Shown: piece after piece, positions 56,051-64,000 of the stretch
Numbering within the stretch: the first letter of the stretch is position 1
Layout: every line of letters starts with the position of its first letter
Assembly: GCF_025630775.1 (NCBI RefSeq)
Contig: NZ_JAOSZE010000028.1
Coordinates: 91,080 to 155,079 of the forward strand
From: Actinoplanes sp. KI2
GTDB taxonomy: Bacteria; Actinomycetota; Actinomycetes; Mycobacteriales; Micromonosporaceae
Direction: 5' to 3'
DNA: 64,000 nucleotides
Position numbers and translations under genes: made by a program
Notes under the pieces: model-generated
What the model was told of the DNA's origin: nothing
What the model saw: only the letters and a program-made list of their open reading frames with translations
The model's database searches: none

Positions 56051-56953
56051 ATGCTCGAAATCCGTCGTTTGGTGCTCCTGCGCGAGTTGGCGATCCGAGG
56101 GACGCTCGCCGCGGTCGCCGAGGCGCTGAACTTCTCTCCCTCCGCGGTCTCCCAGCAGCTGAGCCTGCTGGAGAAGGAGACCGGTATGACCCTGCTCCGC
56201 AAGGCCGGCCGCCGGGTCCGGCTCACCCCGCAGGCCGAGGTGCTGGTCGAGTCGGCGGCCGCGGTGCTGGACACGCTCGAACGGGCCGAGGCCGCCCTCC
56301 AAGCGTCGCTGACCAGGGTCAGCGGCCGGGTCCGGATCGCCGTTTTCCAGTCGGCCGCCCTCGCCCTGATGCCGGCCACGCTGCGCGCCATGGCCGAGCG
56401 CTATCCGGACGTACGGGTCGAGATGGTGCAGCGGGAACCCGAGGAGGCACTGCGCGAGACCTGGGCCCGCGACTTCGACATGGTCATCGCCGAGCAGTAC
56501 CCGGCCCACGCCGCGCCACACCATCCCGGGCTCGACCGGCGGCCGCTCACCTCCGACGCGATCCGGCTCGCCCTGCCCGCCGCCTCGGTCGCCCTGCACC
56601 CGGTCGGCTCGCTGGACGAGGCCCGGTCGATACCGTGGGTGATGGAGCCACGCGGCGCCGCATCCCGGCACTTCGCCGAGCAGATGTGCCGAACTGCGGG
56701 ATTCGAGCCCGACGTCCGCTACGAGACCGCCGACCTCCAGGCGCACATCCGCCTGGTCGAATCCGGCAACGCGGTGGCCCTCATCCCGGACATCATGTGG
56801 GCCGGCCGGGACACCTCGTGCCGCCTCCTTGACCTGCCCGGACTCCCCCGGCGCACGATCTTCACGGCGCAGCGGACCGCCGGTGCGGCGTCGCCGGCCG
56901 CGCGGGCGTTCCGGGACACATTGGAGGCTGCCGCCGCGACCGGGGTCTCCTGA
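56051..56953 (+). CDS. LysR-family regulator, probable PutA control
   Basis: A 300-aa regulator. The winged helix spans residues 1-62 (LVLLRELAIRG; ALNFSPSAVSQQLSLLEKE). The effector domain from about 85 has the usual two-lobe pattern. ATG 56051 is chosen as the usual LysR start; the frame opens further upstream at 55991. Divergent from putA with 99 bp between the starts, so proline-dependent control is likely (inference). Confidence 0.9.
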   Translation: MLEIRRLVLLRELAIRGTLAAVAEALNFSPSAVSQQLSLLEKETGMTLLRKAGRRVRLTPQAEVLVESAAAVLDTLERAEAALQASLTRVSGRVRIAVFQSAALALMPATLRAMAERYPDVRVEMVQREPEEALRETWARDFDMVIAEQYPAHAAPHHPGLDRRPLTSDAIRLALPAASVALHPVGSLDEARSIPWVMEPRGAASRHFAEQMCRTAGFEPDVRYETADLQAHIRLVESGNAVALIPDIMWAGRDTSCRLLDLPGLPRRTIFTAQRTAGAASPAARAFRDTLEAAAATGVS

Positions 56954-57042
56954 GAGTCACCTAAGACCTTCTTTAGAGCAGTTGTGCTCTCCGTGATGAG
57001 AGGTGACGATCAGCCCGTCCCCTCCGGAAGGAAGGCAATCGG

Positions 57043-57807
57043 ATGGCTGACTGGGTGCTCATACCCTGTCTGAAAGCGCTCTTCGCCGAGTTCGACCGGA
57101 TAGCGCCGTCCCGCGATCGCGCCTCGGACGGCTCGATCGGCGACACCGCGCACCAGAACGAGGTCTCGGACCACAACCCCGACGAGACCGGAAGGGTGCC
57201 GATCCACGACGCCGACCACATCAACGAGGTCCACGCGATCGACGTCGACAACAACTTGCGCGAGAGCGACCTGACCATGGAGAAGGTCGTGCAGTTCCTG
57301 CTCGCTCGCTGCCGATCCGGCGCCGAGAAGCGGCTGCGCTACATCATCTACAACCGACGGATCTGGTCGGCCTCGTCCGGGTGGGTGCAGCAGACCTACA
57401 CCGGCGCGTCGCCGCACACCGAGCACGCGCACTTCTCCGCCTCGTACGCAACGAATCTCGAAGCCTCGACGGCTTCCTGGCACCTGGAGGACATTCCCGT
57501 GGCGTTGACCGCAGCGGACAAGACCTGGATCACCAACACGATCGCGGCGCAGACGAAGGCGGCCATCACCGCGGAGCTCGGCGCGATCGCGAAGGAGGTG
57601 ATGGCCACGTACCGCGTCGGCGGGACGACCACGGCCGGCTCCACATATCAGCGAAACCTGTCGGAGCTGACCGCGGACGTCTGGGCGATGACCATGCGCG
57701 GCAACACGATGGGCGGCGATCCGATGCCGTCCGAGGGCGCCTTCTCCCAAATCCTCGAGGACCTCGCGATCCTCACGGCCAAGGTGGACGCGCTCACCAA
57801 GCAATAA
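57043..57807 (+). CDS. M15-like (phage endolysin-type) peptidase domain protein
   Basis: A 254-aa protein. Residues 1-150 resemble phage endolysin peptidases of the M15 group: SDHNPD (about 47-52), HAIDVD and TEHAHFSA, the His/Asp/His zinc ligands. The rest is a helical tail (KTWITNTIAAQTKAAITAEL) with no known match. No signal peptide and no other phage genes nearby. ATG 57043 follows GGAAGGAAGG. Its role could be in cell-wall cleavage after export by another route, or a remnant of a phage (inference). Confidence 0.68.
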   Translation: MADWVLIPCLKALFAEFDRIAPSRDRASDGSIGDTAHQNEVSDHNPDETGRVPIHDADHINEVHAIDVDNNLRESDLTMEKVVQFLLARCRSGAEKRLRYIIYNRRIWSASSGWVQQTYTGASPHTEHAHFSASYATNLEASTASWHLEDIPVALTAADKTWITNTIAAQTKAAITAELGAIAKEVMATYRVGGTTTAGSTYQRNLSELTADVWAMTMRGNTMGGDPMPSEGAFSQILEDLAILTAKVDALTKQ

Positions 57808-57811
57808 GACC

Positions 57812-57850
57812 AATCCGACCGGGTACGCGCGAGGCGCGGCCGATCGGATT
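57812..57850 (+). terminator. Stem-loop after the M15-like gene
   Basis: AATCCGA (57812-57818) pairs with TCGGATT (57844-57850), followed by TT; the loop is GC-rich and partly self-pairing. Confidence 0.5.
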
Positions 57851-57861
57851 TGTCACTCGTG

Positions 57862-57897
57862 AGCGTCGCCCCGTTGCCTGTGCAGGGCGACGCTTTT
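57862..57897 (+). terminator. Intrinsic terminator with T-tract
   Basis: AGCGTCGCCC and GGGCGACGCT form a perfect 10-bp stem around 13 nt, directly followed by TTTTCT. It is the clearest intrinsic terminator in the window. Downstream (57905-57985) there are three copies of CCTC(G/A)GGCGCCT. Confidence 0.8.
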
Positions 57898-57980
57898 CTC
57901 TGCTTTCCTCGTTTCCTCGGGCGCCTTTCGCTCCGCTTTCCTCAGGCGCCTTTGCCCCGTTTTCCTCGGGCGCCTCTCCC

Positions 57981-58331
57981 TCAGGCGCTGAGCCGGCGCT
58001 CGGGCACTCTCCGCGGCGCGATGCCGCGGCAGGACTCGGGGTATACCTCGTCCAGCTTGGTCAGCCACCGGATCTGCTCGCGGGGCGGCACACCGCACCC
58101 GCGCAGGAAGCCGAGCAGCGTCTCGCGCCGCGGCATGCTCCCGCCGGTGATCAGATTGTGGACCGTGGCACGCGAAATGGGCGTCCCCGCGTCCTTGCTG
58201 CGCCGTGCCACACTGTCCAGCGAGCGGCGACGGGCCATCATCAGCGCACGCAGCCGCCGGGCGAACTCAGCCGGCGTGGCGGCACCTGCCGGATCGGCCG
58301 GGACCACCGCCAACGTCGTCATCACGCTCAT
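57981..58331 (-). CDS. XRE-type helix-turn-helix protein
   Basis: A 116-aa protein. An XRE-like domain spans about residues 25-95: FARRLRALMMARRRSLDSVA, then the recognition helix ISRATVHNLITGGSMPRRET and the closing helices (LLGFLRGCGVP). It ends with an Arg-rich tail. ATG 58331 follows GAGGGTGAG. Small HTH proteins of this form are common in actinobacteria; target unknown. Confidence 0.78.
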   Translation of the reverse strand: MSVMTTLAVVPADPAGAATPAEFARRLRALMMARRRSLDSVARRSKDAGTPISRATVHNLITGGSMPRRETLLGFLRGCGVPPREQIRWLTKLDEVYPESCRGIAPRRVPERRLSA

Positions 58332-58414
58332 CGATCTCACCCTCGTCAGCGATCAACTGAGCTCGATCTTTCTGCCGCCCCATGGCCCGAACAAGTACGC
58401 AGGTGCGTAGAAGT

Positions 58415-59614
58415 TCACCCCAGGCTGACGGTCAAACCCGACATTCCGGCGGCCGCCGTGAGGTCAACCCCGCTCCCACCGGGGGTCCAGCCAAATGCCG
58501 TGAACTCCCGCCCCGGCGCGATCCCGGTCTGGGTGTCACCCGCAAGAGTGACCCGGCCGGCGCCGTCTTCCACCCGCACCCGCACCGGTGTCCCGCTCGC
58601 CAGCCGCACCTGGAACTGATCGACCCCACCGCTCATCCGCACGACCGTCACCGCCTTCGGCGCCGGAAGAGCTAAATCGATGCGATTCGCGCCACCCGCC
58701 AAATCGACCGCATCCACCTGGGCACCGTTCAGATCGATCCGCGTGCTGTTGGCGCCGCCGTGCAGCCGTACCGTCCACCGCACCGCCGTGCTGAGGAGGA
58801 TGTCCACGGCCGTGGCGCCGCCGTGCGCGCCCGACGGCAGATAGAGCCGAAGCGCCCCGCCTTCGTCGACGACCTTGGGCGTGACGCCGCCGGCGAGCGG
58901 TGTGGAGATCCGGTAGAGGTCGCCGCCCAGGTCGCCCGCCCGCACCTGCACGGCGCCGGCCCCGTCCACCAGCTCGATGGTCGCCGAGGTCCGCCCGGCC
59001 ACCGGCGCACTGACGAGACCGCCGGGCGGCGCACCTTGACCGCCCGGCGCGCCCTGACCGCCCGGCGCGCCCTGACCGCCCGGGGCGCCCTGGCCGCCCT
59101 GGTCGTCTTGCGCAGGGCCTTGGTTGCCGGCCGCGACGCCGGCGCCGTTTCGGCTCCCGGCCGCACCGGATACCCCGCCACCCGACCGCCCGGCCAGAAA
59201 GATCACCCCGACCACGCCGGCGAGCGCCAGGAACACTCCCGCCACGACGAGAATCCGCCGCCTGCCCGTGGCCGCGTGCCGGTCCACCCCCGGCGACCCC
59301 CACCCCGGCTCCACGTCCTCGGCATCGTCCACGAACGGATCGCTCGGCGGCCCATAGATCGGCGCGAAGCCCGTGGGATCGGTGTCCTCCTCCGCCCAGT
59401 CATCGGGCCCCGGGGCAGGCCACTCCCCGGTGGGTTCGTCCATCTCCTCGGTCGGCTCGTCCCTCAACCGCTGCGCCAGCCGCTCGGCGGCGGGACCGCC
59501 CCCGCCGCCGACCGCCCGCTGCGCCGTCTCATCGTCCGGGCGCCGAGCGCTCCCATCCTCCGCCGGCGGCACGCCCATGTCTCTCGCCGTGTCGCCGACC
59601 TCATCGCCTGGCAT
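58415..59614 (-). CDS. Membrane-anchored protein with Gly-rich linker and beta-solenoid domain
   Basis: A 399-aa protein. An acidic cytoplasmic tail (1-120) precedes one helix (VVAGVFLALAGVVGVIFLAG, about 122-141). Outside, a Gly/Gln linker holds four GGQGAP repeats and leads to a beta-rich domain (about 215-399) with repeating LHGGANSTRIDLN / LAGGANRIDLAL units, like DUF4097/toast-rack solenoids. ATG 59614 is chosen because GGGAGGGG lies just upstream. Unknown function; a surface sensor or adhesin is possible. Confidence 0.7.
   Translation of the reverse strand: MPGDEVGDTARDMGVPPAEDGSARRPDDETAQRAVGGGGGPAAERLAQRLRDEPTEEMDEPTGEWPAPGPDDWAEEDTDPTGFAPIYGPPSDPFVDDAEDVEPGWGSPGVDRHAATGRRRILVVAGVFLALAGVVGVIFLAGRSGGGVSGAAGSRNGAGVAAGNQGPAQDDQGGQGAPGGQGAPGGQGAPGGQGAPPGGLVSAPVAGRTSATIELVDGAGAVQVRAGDLGGDLYRISTPLAGGVTPKVVDEGGALRLYLPSGAHGGATAVDILLSTAVRWTVRLHGGANSTRIDLNGAQVDAVDLAGGANRIDLALPAPKAVTVVRMSGGVDQFQVRLASGTPVRVRVEDGAGRVTLAGDTQTGIAPGREFTAFGWTPGGSGVDLTAAAGMSGLTVSLG
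59030..59102 (-). repeat. 18-bp repeats encoding GGQGAP
   Basis: Four consecutive 18-bp units (the cggcgcgccctgaccgcc type) make the linker between the membrane helix and the outer domain. Ends are approximate. Confidence 0.8.
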
Positions 59615-59741
59615 CGCAACCCCTCCCACGCGGGAACTGCCCTCCCTCATCACTACGGACGGGAGCAGCGCCGGGACGGGCGGCGGAGCTGTGCATTCTC
59701 CGGTGCCGGCCCGGAACAGGACGCGCGCGGCCCGGACACGA

Positions 59742-59771
59742 ACGGGCGCGGGGATGCAGGCCCGCGCCCGT
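59742..59771 (-). terminator. 11-bp hairpin after the subtilase gene
   Basis: ACGGGCGCGGG (59742-59752) and its exact complement (59761-59771) flank 8 nt, 26 bp past the protease stop on the minus strand. Confidence 0.75.
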
Positions 59772-59796
59772 CGTGCCCGCCCCGGAGGGTTGCCGG

Positions 59797-62742
59797 TCAG
59801 TGGTCGCCGAACGTGTCGTGGGTGATGTACTGGCCGGTCGGTGGGGTGGTGGTGCTGCGGTTGGAGCCGGATTCCCAGGTCACCGCGCCGTCGGCGGTCT
59901 TGATGAGGTACTTGAACTCGACCGCGGTGCCGGGCGGCAGGCTGATGCCGCCGGTCCAGACGGGATAGTTCGCCGAGGAGAGCGCGATCGCCCGGGACGG
60001 GTCCCACCCGCCCAGTTCGGCGATGTTGCCGACGACGAAGACGTTCTGGCCCCAGACCGTCTGACAGGTCACGTTGAAGGTCGCGGCGATGCGGTCGGCG
60101 GGCGGATGGAAGGTGACGCCGCTGCCCTCGGTGACGGCGGCGGTCTGGTACGCGTACGCGAAACCGTCTGTTCCGCCGGGATTCTCCAGGCCGATCGTGG
60201 CGCTCGTGCCGGTGGCCCGCCCGCCGCTCAGCCCGCGATAGCGGTAGGTGACCACGCCGTCGGCGTGCAGAACCGCGCTGACCGACACGCGCTCGGTGGA
60301 CGAGCCGAAGAACTGTGCGTTCCGCCATTCCACGACGAACGTGTCGGCGGTCGCGGTCGTCCACACGCTCGCCTGATCGTCGAGGTACAGGTCGTCCCAG
60401 AACGGATACAGCGCGTCGTTCGGATCGGTCGCGGCCGGCAGCTCGGTGTTGACGAAGGCGGTGGACGCGCCGTCGAAAGTGATCAGCCCGTTGCTGCCCA
60501 CCCACGCCTGCGTGTGCCCCACGCCGTAGAGCGGGAAGGAGAACGGGAGCGTCACGGCGGTCGCGGTGTCGTCACCGGCGAGCGAGAGTCGCTGGTCGCC
60601 CGGCCGGTAGTCGTCGGCCGGCCCGCCACAGGTGTAGCCGAAATGGTCGGTCGCCGGGGCAAGCGCCAGGTCGACCGTCGTGTCGGCGGACAGATCCAGG
60701 TGCCTGGTCGCGGCGGAGGCACAGCCGCCGGCCGGGTGGGCGTTGATCTCGTACGCGCCGAGGGGCGCCGCCAGCCGATAGTGACCGTTCTGATCGCTCG
60801 TGACCGAGACCGGCGTTCCGGACAGCGTGACCGTGGTGCCGGGCAGGGCCGCCCCGCCGCTGGTCACCGTGCCGGTCACCACCGCCGACGCGCTGGTGGT
60901 GAGCGTGGCGTCGAGCCGGGCCGCGCCGCCGCCGTCGACGGTCACGTCCCGGTCGACCGGGTCGTACCCGAAGGCCGTCACCCGGACGTGGTAGGTCCCG
61001 GCGATCAGCCGGCCGAACCGATACGAACCGGTCGCGTCGGTGCTCAGCGACCGCTGCCCCGGGCCGCTCACCGTCACGGTCGCCCCGGCGATCGGAAAGC
61101 CTCCGCCGCTGACCGTCCCGGCGAGGCTGCCGTTCGGGCTGACCGCCATCGTCACCGCCGCGTAGGCGTCGAGCCGGCCCTGGCCGTACACGTTGTTGTC
61201 GGCGGCCGTACCGCCGCAGCTGGTGTCGTCGGTGTCGATCGCCGTCTCGTCGAGGATCTCCCGGGTGGCCGCGATGTCGTGCCGCAGGGCCGGTTGCGCG
61301 GCCCAGATCAGCGCGACCGTGGCGGCAGTGTGCGGCGAGGCCATCGAGGTACCGCTGTAGACGGCGTAACCGTCGGGCACGCTGGACCGGACGTCGACGC
61401 CGGGCGCCGCGATGTCCGGCTTGACGGCGCCGTCCTGGCCGCTGCCCCGGCTCGAGAACGAAGCGATCGTGTTGGTGCTGTCGAACGCGCCCGACGAGTA
61501 CGTCGTCGTGTACGAGCCGGGCGTGTTGGCGGTCGCGCAGGACGGTCCGGAGTTGCCGTTGGCGAACGCGGGGAAGATGCCCGCCGCCACCCAGGCGTCC
61601 ACGACCTGCGAGTACCAGGGGTCGAAGCCGGACGCGCCGCCCCACGAGTTGTTCACGACGTCCGGCGCCCGCTCGGGAAGCGGATTGTTCCCGTCCCGAT
61701 CGGTCGGGGCGACGATCCACTGTCCGGCCGCGAGCAGCGACGCGACCGAGCACGAACTGCTCTCACAGCCCTTCGCCGCGATCCATCTCGCCCCGGGCGC
61801 CACCCCGATCCCGTCCGCGCCGACCATCGTGCCCATCGTGTGGCTGCCGTGGCCGACGTTGTCGCACGGCTGGTTGCCGGCGCACGTGTGCGACGGGTCG
61901 TACCAGTTGTAGTCGTGGCTGAGGCTGCCGTCGTCGTTCCGGCCGCGGTAGTTCGCCGCCAGCGCCGGGTGATCGAACTGAACCCCCGTGTCGACGTTGG
62001 CGACGACAATGCCCGCCCCGGTGTCGTTGCGCTCGCTCCAGACCCGCGGCGCGCCGATCCGGTCGATGTTCCACTCGACGCTGGCCACCGCGGCCCGCGC
62101 CGTGCCGCCGGTCGTGGCCGGCAGCTTGATCGGATCGTCCGGCAGCACCTGTTTGACCTCCGGCCGGGCGGCGATCACCGCGACCAGCCCGGCGTCGCCG
62201 GTGACCCGCATCGTGTCGGCGATCCAGTACGCCTGGAACCGCGCCTTGCGGTCGGTGAGCAGCGTGCGCAGCCCGGCCTGGTGCCGAGCGGCCGCGGCGC
62301 GGGCGTCGCGGTAGACCGTCGCCGCCTTGGCCTTGCCCGTCGCCCGGCGGCCCGCCGCGAGGTCGTCACCGTTGTGGCGAAGCATCACCCAGAACGAACC
62401 GGTACGCCCGCCGGCCAGCTGCTTCCTGACCTTCGCGGCCACCTTGCGCTGCGCCGCCCCGCCCGCATCAGCCGCCGCGCCCACCCTGCCTTGCGCCGCC
62501 CCGCCCGCATCGGCCGCCGGGCCCACCGCCACTCTGCCCTGCGCCGCCCCGCCCTCGGCCGCCGGGCCCACCGCCACCGTGCGCTGCGCCGCCCCGCCGT
62601 CGTCGGTCGTCGGCGCGGCTTGGCCCACGCGTCCCACCGCTGCCCCCGCCGGGGCTGCCGTCAAGCCGGCGGCGGCCGCGGGCGGTGCCGCTGTCAGGGC
62701 GGTGACCACACCGATAGTCGCCGCCCAAAACCGGAATCTCAT
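59797..62742 (-). CDS. Secreted subtilisin-like protease with C-terminal CBM20
   Basis: A 981-aa secreted S8 serine protease. Signal peptide at 1-25 (RFRFWAATIGVVTALTA). A repeat-rich segment (about 35-100) and an inhibitor-like propeptide (about 110-215) follow. The catalytic residues are D251 (NVDTGVQFD), H298 (GHGSHTMGTM) and S466 (SGTSMASPH). Two carboxypeptidase-like beta domains (about 520-680) and a beta-sandwich domain come next. The C-terminal 95 residues (IAATFNVTCQTVWGQNVF; LGGWDPSRAI) match a CBM20 starch-binding domain. ATG 62742 follows CAGGGGGT. Confidence 0.92.
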   Translation of the reverse strand: MRFRFWAATIGVVTALTAAPPAAAAGLTAAPAGAAVGRVGQAAPTTDDGGAAQRTVAVGPAAEGGAAQGRVAVGPAADAGGAAQGRVGAAADAGGAAQRKVAAKVRKQLAGGRTGSFWVMLRHNGDDLAAGRRATGKAKAATVYRDARAAAARHQAGLRTLLTDRKARFQAYWIADTMRVTGDAGLVAVIAARPEVKQVLPDDPIKLPATTGGTARAAVASVEWNIDRIGAPRVWSERNDTGAGIVVANVDTGVQFDHPALAANYRGRNDDGSLSHDYNWYDPSHTCAGNQPCDNVGHGSHTMGTMVGADGIGVAPGARWIAAKGCESSSCSVASLLAAGQWIVAPTDRDGNNPLPERAPDVVNNSWGGASGFDPWYSQVVDAWVAAGIFPAFANGNSGPSCATANTPGSYTTTYSSGAFDSTNTIASFSSRGSGQDGAVKPDIAAPGVDVRSSVPDGYAVYSGTSMASPHTAATVALIWAAQPALRHDIAATREILDETAIDTDDTSCGGTAADNNVYGQGRLDAYAAVTMAVSPNGSLAGTVSGGGFPIAGATVTVSGPGQRSLSTDATGSYRFGRLIAGTYHVRVTAFGYDPVDRDVTVDGGGAARLDATLTTSASAVVTGTVTSGGAALPGTTVTLSGTPVSVTSDQNGHYRLAAPLGAYEINAHPAGGCASAATRHLDLSADTTVDLALAPATDHFGYTCGGPADDYRPGDQRLSLAGDDTATAVTLPFSFPLYGVGHTQAWVGSNGLITFDGASTAFVNTELPAATDPNDALYPFWDDLYLDDQASVWTTATADTFVVEWRNAQFFGSSTERVSVSAVLHADGVVTYRYRGLSGGRATGTSATIGLENPGGTDGFAYAYQTAAVTEGSGVTFHPPADRIAATFNVTCQTVWGQNVFVVGNIAELGGWDPSRAIALSSANYPVWTGGISLPPGTAVEFKYLIKTADGAVTWESGSNRSTTTPPTGQYITHDTFGDH
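62440..62600 (-). repeat. Imperfect in-frame repeats in the protease N-terminus
   Basis: Three to four diverged copies of a unit encoding GGAAQGRVAVGPAAD-like sequence lie between the signal peptide and the propeptide. Ends approximate. Confidence 0.75.
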
Positions 62743-63119
62743 CCGATACCCCCTGTCGCCCCGGGAACGGTCGCCCCTCGGGACGGTCGGAAGGTATCGA
62801 CGAGCCCTTTTGCAGTGCAAGTTCTTGCTGTTCTTGCATCGTCGTTTCAGGGGTATGTCAAAGGGGAGACATCCGCAGGTGGGGTTCGTTGATGCTGATG
62901 GCGGGCTTGTTACTCGCCCTCAGGGGCCGTGCGGATGCCGCACAAACCGCTTCGCCGGGTTGCCAAGGAGCACTTGCGACGGTCACTGTGAATGGTCTTG
63001 CAGACCAGACAGCGCTCCGGCTCAGCGCGTCGGGGGTGCGGGAGCGGATCACGGACCTGCACCCGGGTATGCCGCCGTTCCCCAGAGCCGGGCTGCGGCA
63101 CCGCCCACCAACCCGTAGC
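62743..63119. other. Divergent intergenic region
   Basis: The 377 bp between the protease and the next gene show no convincing gene. The reading frame of the following membrane protein is open from 62889, but that part has no recognisable domain. Two TTCTTGC copies occur in the T-rich stretch near 62820-62838, which could be promoter DNA for the protease. Confidence 0.4.
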
Positions 63120-63911
63120 ATGCGGCCGGTGTTGATCAGGCTCTACGCGATGATCGCCCGTCGCCCGCGATCCTTCGCGATCGGCGCCGGCGCGGTGGTC
63201 GTACTGCTCGCCACTGTCGCCTCCGGTGACGGCCCGCTGTGGCCGGCCGCGGTCGCCCTGTTGGCGGTGACGTTCGTGGCCGCCGGCGCGCTCGCCCTGC
63301 CCGCCGTCGTGGCCGGCAGGCGTCCGCGCTTCCTGGTGGCACGGGGCGGCGCGTTCCTGACGCCCGTCGACGTGCCGCCCATACTGGTCGTCCTGTCCGT
63401 CATGGCTGCCCTCGGCGGCTGGGCCGCCGTGGCGTTCTACCACCTCGATGCGGAGCCCGCCACCGAGCCCCGGCGGCAGATTCCGTTGGCGCTGGCGATG
63501 CTGGGCCTGCTCGGGACCGGGTTGGGCAGGCCGGAATCGCGCCGCGAAGGCATCGCCGTGCACCGTGACGGCGTAACCGTCCGCCGGATCGACGGGTCGC
63601 TGACCATCACGTGGCAGGCCGAGCCGTTGGTCGCCCCGGTAGATCCCCCACCGACGGCCCTGGAGCGGCTCTTCCAGCCCGGGGACCGGGTGGCGCTGCT
63701 CCTGCGCCACGGCGACCTGGCCCAGATCGACGGGCGGTGGCCACCCGATTCGATCGTCCCGTCGACCGTCGACCCGGCCTTCCTGGCGTGGGTCGTCAAG
63801 GAGTACGCGGACCATCCCGACCGCCGTGCCGCGATCGGCACGCCGGAGGAGTTGCGCCGGCTGACTCAGAGTGGCCAACAAGCAAACGTTCGGCGCCATC
63901 TTCGAGCCTGA
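63120..63911 (+). CDS. Membrane protein with PH-like C-terminal domain
   Basis: A 263-aa protein with four predicted helices (FAIGAGAVVVLLATVAS; VALLAVTFVAAGALALPAVV; ILVVLSVMAALGGWAAVAFY; LALAMLGLLGTGLG), then a soluble domain whose pattern (GIAVHRDGVTVRR; LTITWQAEPLV) resembles bacterial PH-like folds. No gene name can be given. ATG 63120 is chosen; ATG 62889 is possible but adds an unlikely N-terminus. Confidence 0.65.
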   Translation: MRPVLIRLYAMIARRPRSFAIGAGAVVVLLATVASGDGPLWPAAVALLAVTFVAAGALALPAVVAGRRPRFLVARGGAFLTPVDVPPILVVLSVMAALGGWAAVAFYHLDAEPATEPRRQIPLALAMLGLLGTGLGRPESRREGIAVHRDGVTVRRIDGSLTITWQAEPLVAPVDPPPTALERLFQPGDRVALLLRHGDLAQIDGRWPPDSIVPSTVDPAFLAWVVKEYADHPDRRAAIGTPEELRRLTQSGQQANVRRHLRA

Positions 63912-63914
63912 CGT

Positions 63915-63944
63915 GGTCTCGGCCCGGCCCGGCCCGCCGAGACC
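63915..63944 (+). terminator. Hairpin after the membrane protein gene
   Basis: GGTCTCGG (63915-63922) and CCGAGACC (63937-63944) form an 8-bp perfect stem 4 bp after the stop. Confidence 0.65.
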
Positions 63945-64000
63945 GCAACCCCAACCGCAAGATGTTGAGCGACATGGTCGTAGCCCAGCTCACGACGCTC
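63945..64000. other. Right window edge, nothing recognised
   Basis: The last 56 bases are open in several frames but too short to assign. Confidence 0.5.

Noticed and set aside
57043..57807. Prophage remnant
   Set aside because: Only one phage-like gene; flanking genes are chromosomal and no attachment site or integrase was seen.
59773..62892. Long open frame antisense to the subtilase
   Set aside because: Same reason: low-complexity translation opposite a clear gene.
62889..63119. N-terminal extension or separate small gene before the membrane protein
   Set aside because: No domain, weak start context, and ATG 63120 gives a normal membrane-protein N-terminus.

Overview
The window reads as a chromosomal segment of a high-GC filamentous actinomycete, most like the Micromonosporaceae (Actinoplanes/Micromonospora type). 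The reasons are the very high third-position GC, GTG and TTG starts, many Tat and lipoprotein exports, a large share of LacI/TetR/MarR/MerR/IclR/LysR regulators, and many secreted carbohydrate-active enzymes. I see no rRNA, tRNA, CRISPR array, insertion sequence or integrase. These assignments come from reading motifs, not from database searches.

Layout. 0-4.2 kb: a branched-chain-type (LivG/LivJ-like) importer, an IclR regulator and a benzaldehyde-type aldehyde dehydrogenase. 4.2-11 kb: a GH42 beta-galactosidase operon (two permeases, binding lipoprotein, enzyme) under a divergent LacI regulator with two palindromic operators. 11-17.4 kb: an Imm49-like fusion protein, a secreted alpha/beta hydrolase, a Tat-exported GH95 fucosidase and a small lipoprotein. 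17.4-22 kb: a Baeyer-Villiger-type flavin monooxygenase, an alpha/beta hydrolase with a 24-bp repeat insertion, and a ChoD-like GMC oxidase. 22-27.9 kb: a PL3 pectate lyase, a MerR regulator with a textbook 19-bp-spacer promoter, and an mmsB-mmsA-chvE multiple-sugar importer. 27.9-31.5 kb: repeat-rich intergenic DNA and a TetR-controlled ABC exporter whose ATPase and fused permease are joined by an Arg-rich mini-ORF. 31.5-41.5 kb: a MEDS-STAS protein, an LCP ligase, two glycosyltransferases, a DUF4190 protein, a methyltransferase-like/glycosyltransferase-like pair, a short Rho paralogue, and a glycolipid-binding/MarR pair. 41.5-48.4 kb: a secreted beta-helix enzyme with a LacI regulator, GNAT, DinB, TspO, and a TetR/P450 pair. 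48.4-56.9 kb: phosphoesterase, DAG kinase, DUF7144, RraA, D-2-hydroxyacid dehydrogenase, and a putA/LysR divergon. 57-64 kb: an orphan M15-like peptidase, an XRE regulator, a membrane-anchored repeat protein, a subtilase with a terminal CBM20, and a membrane protein.

How it works together. Much of the segment serves plant or fungal polymer use: galactosides (GH42 plus its importer), fucosylated glycans (GH95), pectin (PL3), a beta-helix enzyme, a starch-directed protease, and a multiple-monosaccharide importer, each locus with its own regulator or operator. A second theme is the cell envelope (LCP, glycosyltransferases, DAG kinase). A third is oxidative catabolism (aldehyde dehydrogenase, BVMO, GMC oxidase, P450, PutA).

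The most striking general property is the density of short tandem repeats, both in frame inside genes (6- to 45-bp units) and between genes (15- to 48-bp units). Long perfect hairpins also separate convergent genes. The best candidates for something new are the coupled Arg-rich mini-ORF in the exporter operon, the short Rho beside unassigned glycan genes, the subtilase-CBM20 fusion, and the orphan Imm49-like fusion.
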